This document shows, piece by piece, positions 1 to 9,031 of a DNA stretch of 64,000 nucleotides. This DNA comes from Palsa-892 sp035295845 (lineage in GTDB: Bacteria > Pseudomonadota > Alphaproteobacteria > Rhizobiales > Xanthobacteraceae). A model generated the notes under the pieces. That model saw nothing but the letters and a program-made list of their open reading frames with translations, was not told the origin of the DNA and made no database searches. The DNA lies in NCBI GenBank assembly GCA_035295845.1, contig DATGIF010000032.1:124001-188000 (forward strand), in the 5' to 3' direction. Numbering within the stretch: position 1 is the stretch's first letter; every line of letters starts with the position of its first letter. Made by a program: the position numbers and the translations under genes.

Positions 1-1
1 C

Positions 2-931
2 GCCGGAGCCGAGGCCTATTTCGTGATGGTCGCGAACCGGCTGCACGTTTCGGCGGTGGCGGCGCTGGAAGCGCGCGGGCAGCTCGATTCGCTAATCGGC
101 GAACTCGAACAAGCGAAGGCGAAGTCCGACGAGGCGGCGCGGCGGGCGGAAGCCGCGAACCTCGCCAAGTCCCGATTTCTCGCGCAGATGAGCCATGAAT
201 TGCGCACGCCCTTGAACGCCATTCTCGGCTTCTCGGAGGTGATGAAAAATTCGCTCCTGGGCGAGCATCTGGTTTCGGCCTATGGCGAATATGCCGGCGA
301 CATTCATGATTCGGGCCAGCATCTCCTCAATCTCATCAACGAGATTCTCGACCTCTCGCGCATCGAAGCGGGCCGCTACGAGCTGAACGAGGAAGCGATC
401 AACGTCGTGCACGTCGCCGAGGAATGCCACCACCTCTTGAAGATCCGCGCCACCGACCGCGGCATCACCATCCACGATCTCTACGAGAAGGACCTGCCGA
501 AAATCTGGGCCGATGAGCGCGCGGTGCGCCAGATCTGCCTCAACCTTCTTTCCAATGCGATCAAGTTCACGCCGCAGGGCGGCGAGATCTGGATCAAGGT
601 CGGCTGGACCGCTTCCGGCGGCCAATACATCAGCGTGCGCGATACGGGACCCGGCATTCCGGAAGAGGAAATCCCCGTGGTGCTGTCGTCCTTCGGCCAG
701 GGCTCCAATGCGATCAAGAGCGCCGAGCAAGGCGCGGGCCTCGGGCTCCCGATCGTCAAGGGGCTCATTGATCTTCACGGCGGCAGCTTCACGCTGCGTT
801 CGAAATTGCGCGAGGGCACGGAAGTGATCGTGACGTTCCCGGCCGAGCGGGTGATGGCGGCCTTGCCGCCGGTCGACGACAAGGTGTCGCTGCAGCCGGG
901 AATGGCCGGCGCGCACCAGGCGGTGCGCTAG
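2..931 (+). CDS. Sensor histidine kinase, 5' end beyond window
   Basis: Kinase core of a two-component sensor; the frame stays open to the left edge, so the sensor part is missing. Counting from the GTG at 23, there is a charged helical linker (residues about 15-50), a HisKA helix with SHELRTPLNA and the phospho-acceptor His58, an N box (NLLSNAIKF), a G1 box (DTGPGIPEEE) and a G2 box (GLGLPIVKGLIDLHGG). It therefore has all residues expected for ATP binding and autophosphorylation. The core resembles the PleC-like kinase at 9032 and the DivJ-like kinase at 34924. The same-strand aspartic protease gene starts 45 bases downstream. The signal and the partner regulator cannot be read from this fragment. 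Confidence 0.9.
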   Translation, partial: AGAEAYFVMVANRLHVSAVAALEARGQLDSLIGELEQAKAKSDEAARRAEAANLAKSRFLAQMSHELRTPLNAILGFSEVMKNSLLGEHLVSAYGEYAGDIHDSGQHLLNLINEILDLSRIEAGRYELNEEAINVVHVAEECHHLLKIRATDRGITIHDLYEKDLPKIWADERAVRQICLNLLSNAIKFTPQGGEIWIKVGWTASGGQYISVRDTGPGIPEEEIPVVLSSFGQGSNAIKSAEQGAGLGLPIVKGLIDLHGGSFTLRSKLREGTEVIVTFPAERVMAALPPVDDKVSLQPGMAGAHQAVR

Positions 932-976
932 CCATGGCGACCGATTTTTCCTTCGCGCGGCGCGGGAGGCGTCGGC

Positions 977-1714
977 ATGCGCGCTGACCGGCCGTTGTGG
1001 ATCGTCATTGCCGCGCTCGGCATTGCCGTACTTGCGCTTGCGCTACGCAACGAGCAGGACACGATCGCGGACCTGCACCCGGCCTCCATCGCCGCGTTGA
1101 TCACCGGCGCCGTGCTCGTGGTCATGATCTTCGGCGCGGTCTATGCGCTCTTTTACAAGCGGATCGGCGAGCTGCTGCGGGCGGCCTTCTTCTGGTGCGC
1201 GGTCGCTGGCATTCTGTTCGCCGGCTATAATTTCCGCCTTCAGCTGCAGGCTTTCGGCGAGCAGGCGCTGGCGGGCGTGATCCCCGGCGTTCCAATGATC
1301 GCGCAGGCTTCGTCGGGGCGCTCCGTCGAAATCGTGCGCCCGCGCGAAGGCGACTTCACCATCCGCGCGGACGTGAACGGCACGCGCACTACGATGCTGG
1401 TCGACACGGGGGCTTCGAGCGTCGTGCTTACGGCGGAGGCGGCGAAAGCGGCGGGCCTGCCGATCGAGCTGCTCAAATACGACGTGCCGATCGAGACGGC
1501 GAACGGCCGCGGCAAGGCTGCTTCCGTCGTGCTCGACCGTGTTGCGATCAGCGGTATCATCGAACGCAAGGTGCCAGCGCTCGTTTCGACGCCGGGCGAT
1601 CTGAAGACGAGCCTTCTCGGCATGAGCTTTCTGAAGCGGCTCGAATCCTTCGAGGTGCGCGGCGAAAAGCTGGTGCTGCACGCGAAGGCGGCCGGCGCTA
1701 GAAAAACAGACTGA
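977..1714 (+). CDS. Membrane-anchored retropepsin-like aspartic protease (TIGR02281 type)
   Basis: A 245-residue protein with three predicted membrane segments (about 7-23, 38-58, 67-84) followed by a clan AA aspartic protease domain. The catalytic motif is VDTGASSVVL, with Asp143. Bacterial members of this family are single-domain retropepsins that probably work as dimers; their substrates are mostly unknown. The ATG at 977 has a good ribosome binding site (GGGAGG) about 8 bases upstream. The gene ends inside the convergent TauE/SafE permease gene, a 17-base tail-to-tail overlap. The protease call is firm from the motif and the overall fold pattern; the physiological role is not known. Confidence 0.85.
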   Translation: MRADRPLWIVIAALGIAVLALALRNEQDTIADLHPASIAALITGAVLVVMIFGAVYALFYKRIGELLRAAFFWCAVAGILFAGYNFRLQLQAFGEQALAGVIPGVPMIAQASSGRSVEIVRPREGDFTIRADVNGTRTTMLVDTGASSVVLTAEAAKAAGLPIELLKYDVPIETANGRGKAASVVLDRVAISGIIERKVPALVSTPGDLKTSLLGMSFLKRLESFEVRGEKLVLHAKAAGARKTD

Positions 1715-2531
1715 TCAGGAAGCGGGTCGCGATCGCCGCCATGAACAGGCCGAAGACGACTTCGAGCCTCTTCTTGGAGAGCTTGTGCGCGAGCTGCGCG
1801 CCATAGGGCGCGGCAAGCACGCTTGCCGGCGCGAACAACAACAATCCCAGAAACGAAACATAGCCGACCGAAAGCGGCGGCATCAGCGCTTCCTGCGGCC
1901 AGCCCGCGATCATGTAGCCGATCGCGCCCGGCACCGAGATCAAAACGCCGAGACCGGCGGAGGTCGCGATCGCGACATGGATCGTCTCGCCGAACAGCGT
2001 GAGAAAGAGCGTGGACATGGCGCCGCCGGCAACGCCGATGAGCGAGGAGACGAGCCCGATGAAATATCCCACGACCGCGAGCGTGGCCGTGCCCGGCAGC
2101 CCCTGGCCGATCCGCCACGAATCCCGGCCGACCAAATAGCGGGCGGCCATGGCGTAGCCGAAAACCACGAACACCCATTTGAACAGGGCGGCGGGCGCAT
2201 AATAGGCGATGACGCTGCCGGTGATGACGCCGAGCACGACCGGCACGGCCCAGATGCGCAGAACATGCGTGCGCACCGCGCTCTTCGCTCTGTGCGCGAA
2301 AAAAGAACGCAACGAGATCGGCACGATCACCGCGAGCGAGGTGCCGATGCAAAGCTGCATGCGCACGGCGTCCGGCGCGCCGAGAAAACGAAAAAGCTCG
2401 TAGAGGACCGGAACCGTAATGAGGGCGCCGCCGATGCCGAGCAGACCGGCGATGAGGCCCGCGATAATGCCGGCCGCGAGGATGGCGGCGGCGAGAATGG
2501 CAAGCTCGCCGACAGGGACGCCGGACAGCAT
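1698..2531 (-). CDS. TauE/SafE family sulfite/anion permease
   Basis: A 277-residue integral membrane protein. Its N-terminal helix-glycine pattern (GLIAGLLGIGGALITVPVL) and the matching second half (FIGLVSSLIGVAGGAMST) are the two inverted halves typical of TauE/SafE permeases. Members export sulfite or sulfoacetate, or move other organic anions; substrate cannot be assigned here because no sulfur-metabolism gene lies nearby. It is transcribed after dusA on the same strand with a 26-base gap, so the two could share a transcript. Its 3' end overlaps the aspartic protease gene. Confidence 0.88.
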   Translation of the reverse strand: MLSGVPVGELAILAAAILAAGIIAGLIAGLLGIGGALITVPVLYELFRFLGAPDAVRMQLCIGTSLAVIVPISLRSFFAHRAKSAVRTHVLRIWAVPVVLGVITGSVIAYYAPAALFKWVFVVFGYAMAARYLVGRDSWRIGQGLPGTATLAVVGYFIGLVSSLIGVAGGAMSTLFLTLFGETIHVAIATSAGLGVLISVPGAIGYMIAGWPQEALMPPLSVGYVSFLGLLLFAPASVLAAPYGAQLAHKLSKKRLEVVFGLFMAAIATRFLISLFF

Positions 2532-2557
2532 CGCGGTCTCCGGGAAAGCAGGAAGAT

Positions 2558-3580
2558 TCAGGCGGCGGCGGTTTCGGCCAATTCGGGCGGGCTGTCCAGC
2601 ACCATCGCCAGCGCCTCGCGCAAGGCTGCCATGCCGGCGTCCGGCTGCACGGCCCTCGTCGCCAAATGCCGGCGAAAAGCGCGCGCACCGGGCTTGCCGC
2701 GGAAGAGGCCGAGAAGGTGTCGCGTGACATCGTGCAGGCGGGCGCCGCCGGCCATTGTCCGCTCGATATAGGGAAAGAGCCTTTCGACCGCTTCGCGCGC
2801 GCCGGAGACGGGCGCTGCCGTGCCGAAGAATTTCGGATCAACCGCGAGCAAGAGTTCCGGATTCTGATAGGCGGCGCGGCCAAGCATGACGCCATCGACG
2901 TGACGAAGATGCTGTTCGGCCTCCTCCAAGGTGTGGATGCCGCCATTGATGATGACGGGGAAATCCTTGCGCCGCTGCTTCAGGCGATATACCCGCGCGT
3001 GATCGAGCGGCGGAACGTCGCGGTTCTCGCGCGGGCTAAGGCCATCGAGCCAGGCTTTGCGGGCGTGGACGATGAGGGCCCTAGCGCCCGCGGCCACGAT
3101 CGTATCGGCGAAACGGTCGAGCGATTCCTCGGTGTCCTGCTCGTCGACGCCGAGCCGGCATTTGACCGTGACCGGCCGCGCGACCGCGGCCGTCATCGCC
3201 GCGACGCAGTCGCCGACGAGTTTCGGCTCGCGCATGAGGCAGGCGCCGAAGCGGCCCTCCTGCACGCGGTCGGAAGGACAGCCGACATTCAGATTGATTT
3301 CGTCGTAGCCGAACTCGGCGCCGATGCGGGCTGCGGTTGCGAGTTTCGCGGGGTCGCTGCCGCCGAGCTGCAAGGCGACCGGATGCTCGGCGGGATCAAA
3401 ACCGAGCAAGCGTTCGCGCGAGCCGTGGATAATGGCGTCCGCCGTGATCATCTCCGTATAGAGGAGCGCATGGCGCGAAAGCTGCCGGTGGAAGAACCGG
3501 CAGTGGCGGTCGGTCCACTCCATCATCGGCGCGACGGAGAAACGGCGGGCCGGCGATTGGCCCGTCATAGGCATTTTCAT
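2558..3580 (-). CDS. dusA: tRNA-dihydrouridine(20/20a) synthase DusA
   Basis: FMN enzyme that reduces U20/U20a in the D-loop of tRNA using NADPH. The N-terminus RFSVAPMMEWTDRHCRFF is the DusA signature, and NLNVGCPSD carries the catalytic Cys (about residue 101 with this start). The following GACLM, VKCRLGVDE and HARKAW segments match the TIM-barrel FMN site. The frame is open upstream to 3655, but homologues start just before RFSVAPM, so the ATG at 3580 or the in-frame ATG at 3568 is more likely. Length about 340 residues is normal. It is divergent from the flavoprotein gene at 3717. Confidence 0.93.
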   Translation of the reverse strand: MKMPMTGQSPARRFSVAPMMEWTDRHCRFFHRQLSRHALLYTEMITADAIIHGSRERLLGFDPAEHPVALQLGGSDPAKLATAARIGAEFGYDEINLNVGCPSDRVQEGRFGACLMREPKLVGDCVAAMTAAVARPVTVKCRLGVDEQDTEESLDRFADTIVAAGARALIVHARKAWLDGLSPRENRDVPPLDHARVYRLKQRRKDFPVIINGGIHTLEEAEQHLRHVDGVMLGRAAYQNPELLLAVDPKFFGTAAPVSGAREAVERLFPYIERTMAGGARLHDVTRHLLGLFRGKPGARAFRRHLATRAVQPDAGMAALREALAMVLDSPPELAETAAA

Positions 3581-3716
3581 GAAGCTGAGATGGCCGATAT
3601 CGCCGCATTCGGCAAGGCTACGTTTCCGTTGCGGAAAGCGGCGCCCTTGACGCAAGGCCGCAGGCCGGAAAATGTCCGCCCCGCTCGCATCATTGCATCA
3701 ATTCTAGGAGCCATTA

Positions 3717-4667
3717 GTGCCGATTCCCGCCGCGTTCGAAGGCCGCCTGAGCATCCCGGCTGTCGCCGCGCCGATGTTCGTCACTTCCGGCCCCGATCTT
3801 GTCGTCGAGGCCTGCCGCGCCGGCATCGTCGGCGCGTTTCCGGCGCTCAATCAGCGTACGAGCGAAGGTTATGAGGCGTGGCTCGTGGAAATCCGCGAGC
3901 GCCTCGACAAGATCGAACGCGACAGCGGCCGGCCCACGGCGCCGTTCGGCGTCAACCTCATCGTGCACAAGAGCAATCCGCGCGTGGAAGCCGACCTCGC
4001 GCTCTCGGTCAAGCACAAGGTGCCTTTGGTCATCACCTCGCTCGGCGCGGTGAAAGAGCTTGTCGGCGAGGTGCATGGCTATGGCGGGCTCGTCTTCCAC
4101 GACGTGATCAATATCCGCCACGCTCGCAAAGCCGCCGAGGCGGGGGTCGACGGCTTGATCGCCGTCTGCGCCGGCGCCGGCGGCCATGCGGGGCTCCTCA
4201 GCCCTTTTGCGCTCGTCCCCGAAATCCGCGCCTTCTTTCCGAAAACGATTTTGCTTTCCGGCGTCATGTCCACCGGCCGCCACGTCGCGGCCGCGCGCAT
4301 GATCGGCGCCGATCTCGCCTATCTCGGCACCCGCTTCATCGCCACGCGCGAAAGCATCGTGCCGCAGGAGTTCAAGGACATGATCGTTTCGAGCCGCGCC
4401 GAGGACATCGTCTACACCGCCGCGATCAGCGGCGTGCACGGCAATTTTTTGAAGCCCAGCATCGTCGCCGCCGGCGCCGATATCGACCTTGCGGCGCCGA
4501 CCAAGCAACTGGCGATCAACCATGAAAAACGCGCGTGGAAAAACATCTGGTCGGCCGGACAAGGCGTCGGCAGCATCGACGACGTGCCGACGACCGCGGA
4601 ATTGTGCGCGCGGCTGGTGCGCGAATATCGCGACGCCTTAAAGGAAGCCGTTACCGATCTAAACTAA
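3717..4667 (+). CDS. Nitronate monooxygenase / NAD(P)H-dependent flavin oxidoreductase family
   Basis: A 316-residue TIM-barrel flavoprotein of the 2-nitropropane dioxygenase (YrpB) family. It shows the N-terminal PMFVTSGPDLV segment, a glycine-rich phosphate-binding run (CAGAGGHAGLLSPFALVPEI) and the later GADLAYLGTRF strand seen in this family. Members oxidise alkyl nitronates, or act as enoyl reductases or flavin reductases; the exact reaction cannot be told from sequence. The GTG start at 3717 is supported by CTAGGAG 7 bases upstream, and no nearby ATG fits. The CDF transporter gene follows on the same strand after 36 bases. Confidence 0.85.
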   Translation: MPIPAAFEGRLSIPAVAAPMFVTSGPDLVVEACRAGIVGAFPALNQRTSEGYEAWLVEIRERLDKIERDSGRPTAPFGVNLIVHKSNPRVEADLALSVKHKVPLVITSLGAVKELVGEVHGYGGLVFHDVINIRHARKAAEAGVDGLIAVCAGAGGHAGLLSPFALVPEIRAFFPKTILLSGVMSTGRHVAAARMIGADLAYLGTRFIATRESIVPQEFKDMIVSSRAEDIVYTAAISGVHGNFLKPSIVAAGADIDLAAPTKQLAINHEKRAWKNIWSAGQGVGSIDDVPTTAELCARLVREYRDALKEAVTDLN

Positions 4668-4703
4668 AATTCGCCGACAACAGCGCCAAGGCGCAAAGCG
4701 GCC

Positions 4704-6113
4704 ATGCAAGAGCATAAAGAGAACGTTGCATTGAGTTCGGTTCTCGCCTCCGGCGGCCTGACCGCCGCCAAGGCCGTGGTCGGCATCCTTTCCGGCTCGC
4801 TCGCCATTCTGTCGGAGGCGGGGCATTCGGCGATCGATTTTGGCGCCGCGCTGATGACCTATTTCGCGGTTCGCATTTCTGGCAAGCCCGCCGACGAAGA
4901 TCATCCCTACGGCCACGAAAAATTCGAAAGCCTCGCGGCGCTCGCCGAAACGGCGCTGCTCTTTTTGCTTTCCGGCATCGTGATCTGGGAAGCGGGCCGC
5001 AGGCTCCTCTTCCACGAAGGCTACGAAATCGAAGCGAGCCTTTGGGCCTTCGGCGTCATCGCCGGATCGATCGCCGTCGACTTCTTCCGCTCGCGAGCGC
5101 TTACGTCGGTTGCCCGGCAGACCTCGAGCGAGGCACTGGAAGCCGATGCGCTGCATTTTTCCTCCGACATGTGGGCCTCGCTCGCGGTACTCGCCGGCCT
5201 CGGCGGTGTCGCGCTCGGATTTCCGATCGCGGATTCGCTCGCAGCCCTCGCTGTCGCCGTCCTGGTGCTGTCGGCCGGCTGGCGCCTCGCGCGGCGGACA
5301 ATCGATACGTTGACCGACGTAGCGCCCGCCGGCATCGCGGGCCAGATCACGGCAATTGCGCACGGCATCAAGGGCGTGGTCGCGGTCGAGCGCGTGCGCG
5401 CGCGCCGGGTCGGCCCGAAGCTTTTCACCGAGATCACGGTCGGCGTGAGCCGCACGCTGCCGCTCGATCGCGTCGCCGCGATCAAGGCCGATGTCGAAAA
5501 TTCGATCCGCGGAAAATTACCCGGCGCCGAGGTGAGCGTGACGACGGAGCCGCGCGTGCTCGACAACGAGAGCATGATGGAACGGATCATGGTGGTGGCG
5601 CACAACCAGGGCCGCGCTGTTCACCACGTCACGGTGCACGACCTGCATGGCAAGCTCGCGGTCAGTCTCGACCTCGAGGTAGACCACGCGCTGTCGCTTG
5701 GGCAGGCGCATGAAATCGCGAGCAAGCTTGAGGCCGCGATCCGCGGCGATTTCGGCCACGACATCGAGGTCGAGACGCATATCGAGCCGATGCAAACGGG
5801 CGGCATCGCCGGCCGCGATGCGCCCCTTGCGCTGCAAACCGCGATCGCCGCCGCCATGCGCAAGCTCGTGCCCGCAAACGGCCCGATCCGCGATGTGCAT
5901 TCGGTGCGCGTCCGCGAAACAACGCAGGGCCTCGTGGTGAATTTCCACTGCCGCGCCGATCCCGGCCTCAGCATCGAGACCGTGCATAAGGCCGTCGATG
6001 ACCTCGAGCGGCGTCTGCGCGAGGAGCGTCCCGACATTCACCGCGTGATCGGCCACGCCGAGCCGTCGCGCGCGCCGGGCGCGGTCAAGGAGCCGGCGCA
6101 GTCGACGCGCTAA
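4704..6113 (+). CDS. Cation diffusion facilitator transporter with three C-terminal repeat domains
   Basis: Metal/proton antiporter of the CDF family in the inner membrane. The membrane part (about 1-205) carries the metal site as HxxxD in TM2 (His41, Asp45) and HxxxD in TM5 (His151, Asp155). That pattern is usual for zinc-type CDFs; FieF has DxxxD in TM2. The conserved loop DEDHPYGHEKFE is at 64-75. CDFs usually run to about 300 residues with one cytoplasmic dimerisation domain; this one has 469. The tail appears to hold three similar alpha/beta units (about 213-283, 295-362, 380-454), each ending in a beta strand and an Glu-Pro. Substrate (zinc, cobalt, iron or manganese) is inferred only. 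Confidence 0.9.
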   Translation: MQEHKENVALSSVLASGGLTAAKAVVGILSGSLAILSEAGHSAIDFGAALMTYFAVRISGKPADEDHPYGHEKFESLAALAETALLFLLSGIVIWEAGRRLLFHEGYEIEASLWAFGVIAGSIAVDFFRSRALTSVARQTSSEALEADALHFSSDMWASLAVLAGLGGVALGFPIADSLAALAVAVLVLSAGWRLARRTIDTLTDVAPAGIAGQITAIAHGIKGVVAVERVRARRVGPKLFTEITVGVSRTLPLDRVAAIKADVENSIRGKLPGAEVSVTTEPRVLDNESMMERIMVVAHNQGRAVHHVTVHDLHGKLAVSLDLEVDHALSLGQAHEIASKLEAAIRGDFGHDIEVETHIEPMQTGGIAGRDAPLALQTAIAAAMRKLVPANGPIRDVHSVRVRETTQGLVVNFHCRADPGLSIETVHKAVDDLERRLREERPDIHRVIGHAEPSRAPGAVKEPAQSTR

Positions 6114-6191
6114 TTGCCGTATTGCCTTTCTTGCTTTTAACCGCGCGGCCGTGCTTTCAAGGAAAGCTGAAGCCTCTTTGCCGGTGACCGC

Positions 6192-8831
6192 ATGCGCGAT
6201 CCTGAGCCTCAAGTCATTCGCCTCACCGATTATCGGCTGCCGAACTGGCTGATCGATACCGTCGACCTCGACGTGCGGTTGCATCCAGGCGCGACCCGGG
6301 TTGTTGCCAGGCTGAGGGTGCGGCCCAATCCCGAGGGCGAGAGCAAGGCCCCGCTCGTGCTCGACGGCGACGAGCTTACGCTTGCCGGCCTTGCCGTCGA
6401 CGGAGAAAAACTCGGCGCCAATTCCTACGCGGCGACGCCCTCCTCGCTCACCCTCCACGAGCCGCCGCAAAAGCCTTTTGATCTCACCATCGAGACGACG
6501 ATCGATCCATCGGCGAATACGAAGCTCATGGGGCTTTACCGCTCGAACGGCACCTATTGCACGCAATGCGAGGCGGAGGGATTTCGCCGCATCACTTATT
6601 TTCTCGACCGTCCCGACGTACTTGCCGTTTATCGCACGCGCATCGAAGCCGAGCGCGATGACGCGCCGATCCTGCTGTCGAACGGCAATCCGGTCGAGGC
6701 GGGCCCGATGCCGGGCACCAATCGGCATTACGCGATCTGGCACGATCCGTTTCCGAAGCCTTGCTATCTGTTCGCGCTCGTCGGCGGGAAACTCGCGGCG
6801 GTCGAGGACCATTTCGTCACGCAATCCGGCCGCAAGGTGAAGCTTGCGATCTATGTCGAGCCCGGCCGCGAGGACCGCTGCGCCTACGCGCTCGACTCCT
6901 TGAAGCGCGCCATGCGCTGGGACGAGCGCGCTTTCGGCCGCGAGTACGATCTCGACGTGTTCAACATCGTCGCCGTCTCAAGCTTCAACATGGGCGCGAT
7001 GGAGAACAAGGGCCTGAATGTCTTCAACGATAAATACATCCTCGCCTCGCCCGAAACCGCGACCGACGGCGATTACGCCGGCATCGAGGCGGTGATCGCG
7101 CACGAGTATTTCCACAACTGGACCGGCGACCGCATTACCTGCCGCGACTGGCTCCAGCTCTGCCTGAAGGAAGGGCTCACCGTTTTTCGCGATCAGGAAT
7201 TCACTTCCGACGAACGCTCGCGGCCGGTGAAGCGGATTTCCGACGTGCGCGCGCTGAAGAGCAACCAGTTCACCGAGGACGCGGGCCCGCTCGCGCATCC
7301 GGTGCGGCCGGAGACCTATCACGAGATCAACAATTTCTACACGGCAACGGTCTATCAAAAAGGCGCCGAGGTCGTGCGCATGCTGAAGACGCTTCTCGGC
7401 GACAAGGGCTTCCGCGCCGGCATGGATCTTTATTTCACGCGCTGCGACGGCACCGCGGCGACCGTCGAGGATTTCCTCGGCTGCTTCGCGGACGCGAACG
7501 GCGTCGACCTCTCGCAGTTCAAGCTCTGGTATTCGCAGGCGGGAACGCCTGAGCTGGCGCTACGCGGCAGTTTCGATGCCGCGCAGTCGCGCTATCATCT
7601 GGAGGTCCGCCAGGTGGTGCCGCCGACGCCGGGCCAGAGCGCCAAGCAGCCGATGCTCATTCCGCTCGCCTTTGGCTTGCTCGGAAAAGACGGGCGCGAC
7701 CTTCCGCTCATTCCCGCCGACGGCGGCAAGAACGAAGGCATGCTGCGGATTTCAGCGGCGCATCAGACCTTCACCTTCGGCGGCATTCATGAGCGGCCGG
7801 TGCCGTCGTTCAATCGCGGCTTCTCGGCGCCGGTCAAGGTCGTCTCCAACCTCGGTGAAGAAGATTTTGTGTTTCTTGCCGGCCACGATGGCGATGCCTT
7901 CAACCGCTTCGACGCGGCATCGACGCTTGCCATGCGTCATCTGGTTGCGAGTGCCGCTGCATTGCGCGCGGGCAAGAAGCCCACGCGCCCCGACGCGCTG
8001 ATTTCGGCGTTTGCGCTCAGCCTCGATGACGGCCGGCTCGATCCCGCTTTTGTCGCGCAAGTGGTCGCGGTGCCCGGCGAAACGGATATTGCGCATGAAA
8101 TCGGAAACGATGTCGATCCCGATGCCGTGCTCGCGGCGCGCCAGACCTTGAAGCGCACGTTAAGCAAAGCCCTCGCCGCGCGCTGCGATAAAATCTATCA
8201 GCGGCTTTCGGTGCCTGCCCCCTATTCGCCCGACGCCGCCAGCGCCGGTCGCCGCGCGCTGAAAAATGCGGCGCTCGATCTCATCGCGGCGAGCGGCGAA
8301 AAGCCCGGCATCGAGCGCGCCTTTCGTCAGTTTCGCGATGCCGACAACATGACCGATCGCTTCGCGGCGCTCGCCATCCTCTCGGCCCACGCGGCGGCGG
8401 AAAGAGAACAGGCCTTCGACGAATTCCAGACGCGCTTCGCCGGCGACCCGCTGGTGATGGACAAGTGGTTCGCCCTACAGGCGCAGATCGCCGAGCCCGC
8501 AACGCTCGGGCGCGTTGAGCGCCTGATGCAGCATCCCGCGTTTTCGCTTGCCAATCCAAACCGCGTGCGCGCGCTGATCGGCGCTTTCGGGGCGGGAAAC
8601 CCGTCGCAATTCAACCGGCGGGATGGAAAGGGCTACAAATTCCTTGCCGATATCGCGCTCGAGCTTGACCCCAAGAACCCGCAGGTGGCGGCGCGTCTTC
8701 TTTCGTTCTTCAAAAGCTGGCGCGCGCTCGAGCCGATCCGCCGCGCCGCCGCCGAAGCCGAGCTCAGACGGGTGGCAAGAGCCAAGCTCTCCGCCGATTC
8801 CGCCGACATTGTCGGACGGGCGCTGGCCTGA
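6192..8831 (+). CDS. pepN: Aminopeptidase N (M1 family)
   Basis: Cytoplasmic zinc aminopeptidase that trims N-terminal residues from peptides. The GAMEN exopeptidase motif is at residues 268-272, and the zinc site HEYFHNWTGDR gives His304 and His308 with Glu327 as the third ligand. These sit 7 positions after the E. coli PepN equivalents. Total length (879) matches the bacterial PepN type with its long helical C-terminal half. It is a stand-alone gene, 78 bases after the CDF gene and 200 bases before the PleC-like kinase gene. The ribosome binding site is weak. Confidence 0.96.
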   Translation: MRDPEPQVIRLTDYRLPNWLIDTVDLDVRLHPGATRVVARLRVRPNPEGESKAPLVLDGDELTLAGLAVDGEKLGANSYAATPSSLTLHEPPQKPFDLTIETTIDPSANTKLMGLYRSNGTYCTQCEAEGFRRITYFLDRPDVLAVYRTRIEAERDDAPILLSNGNPVEAGPMPGTNRHYAIWHDPFPKPCYLFALVGGKLAAVEDHFVTQSGRKVKLAIYVEPGREDRCAYALDSLKRAMRWDERAFGREYDLDVFNIVAVSSFNMGAMENKGLNVFNDKYILASPETATDGDYAGIEAVIAHEYFHNWTGDRITCRDWLQLCLKEGLTVFRDQEFTSDERSRPVKRISDVRALKSNQFTEDAGPLAHPVRPETYHEINNFYTATVYQKGAEVVRMLKTLLGDKGFRAGMDLYFTRCDGTAATVEDFLGCFADANGVDLSQFKLWYSQAGTPELALRGSFDAAQSRYHLEVRQVVPPTPGQSAKQPMLIPLAFGLLGKDGRDLPLIPADGGKNEGMLRISAAHQTFTFGGIHERPVPSFNRGFSAPVKVVSNLGEEDFVFLAGHDGDAFNRFDAASTLAMRHLVASAAALRAGKKPTRPDALISAFALSLDDGRLDPAFVAQVVAVPGETDIAHEIGNDVDPDAVLAARQTLKRTLSKALAARCDKIYQRLSVPAPYSPDAASAGRRALKNAALDLIAASGEKPGIERAFRQFRDADNMTDRFAALAILSAHAAAEREQAFDEFQTRFAGDPLVMDKWFALQAQIAEPATLGRVERLMQHPAFSLANPNRVRALIGAFGAGNPSQFNRRDGKGYKFLADIALELDPKNPQVAARLLSFFKSWRALEPIRRAAAEAELRRVARAKLSADSADIVGRALA

Positions 8832-8884
8832 GTTTGCCTGCAAAACGCGGATTTTTCTTCCGCGGACTCCAGTGTCCCGATTCC

Positions 8885-8926
8885 GAAGTTCGCAGCCGCA
8901 CTTGCTGCAAGGTGTGCGCGAACTTC
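8885..8926. repeat. Inverted repeat between pepN and the pleC-like gene
   Basis: Perfect 9-base arms GAAGTTCGC (8885-8893) and GCGAACTTC (8918-8926) enclose 24 bases. Those 24 bases contain a second nested dyad, GCAGC (8892-8896) with GCTGC (8904-8908). The element lies 106 bases before the pleC-like start. It could be an operator or a folded 5' leader; there is no T run for a terminator. Confidence 0.5.
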
Positions 8927-9031
8927 TGGCACTAGACAAATCACCACGACTTCGATTCTTATGAAGGTGATTCGGAGAGATGCGGCAGTCCCTCCGGAGA
9001 AGCTGTTGGGGACTTTCCGAGGAGGCCAGCG

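Noticed and set aside
8846..8864. Small hairpin CGCGGA-N7-TCCGCG after pepN as a terminator
   Set aside because: Only 6 bp with the T run in the loop and no T tract after the stem on the plus strand.
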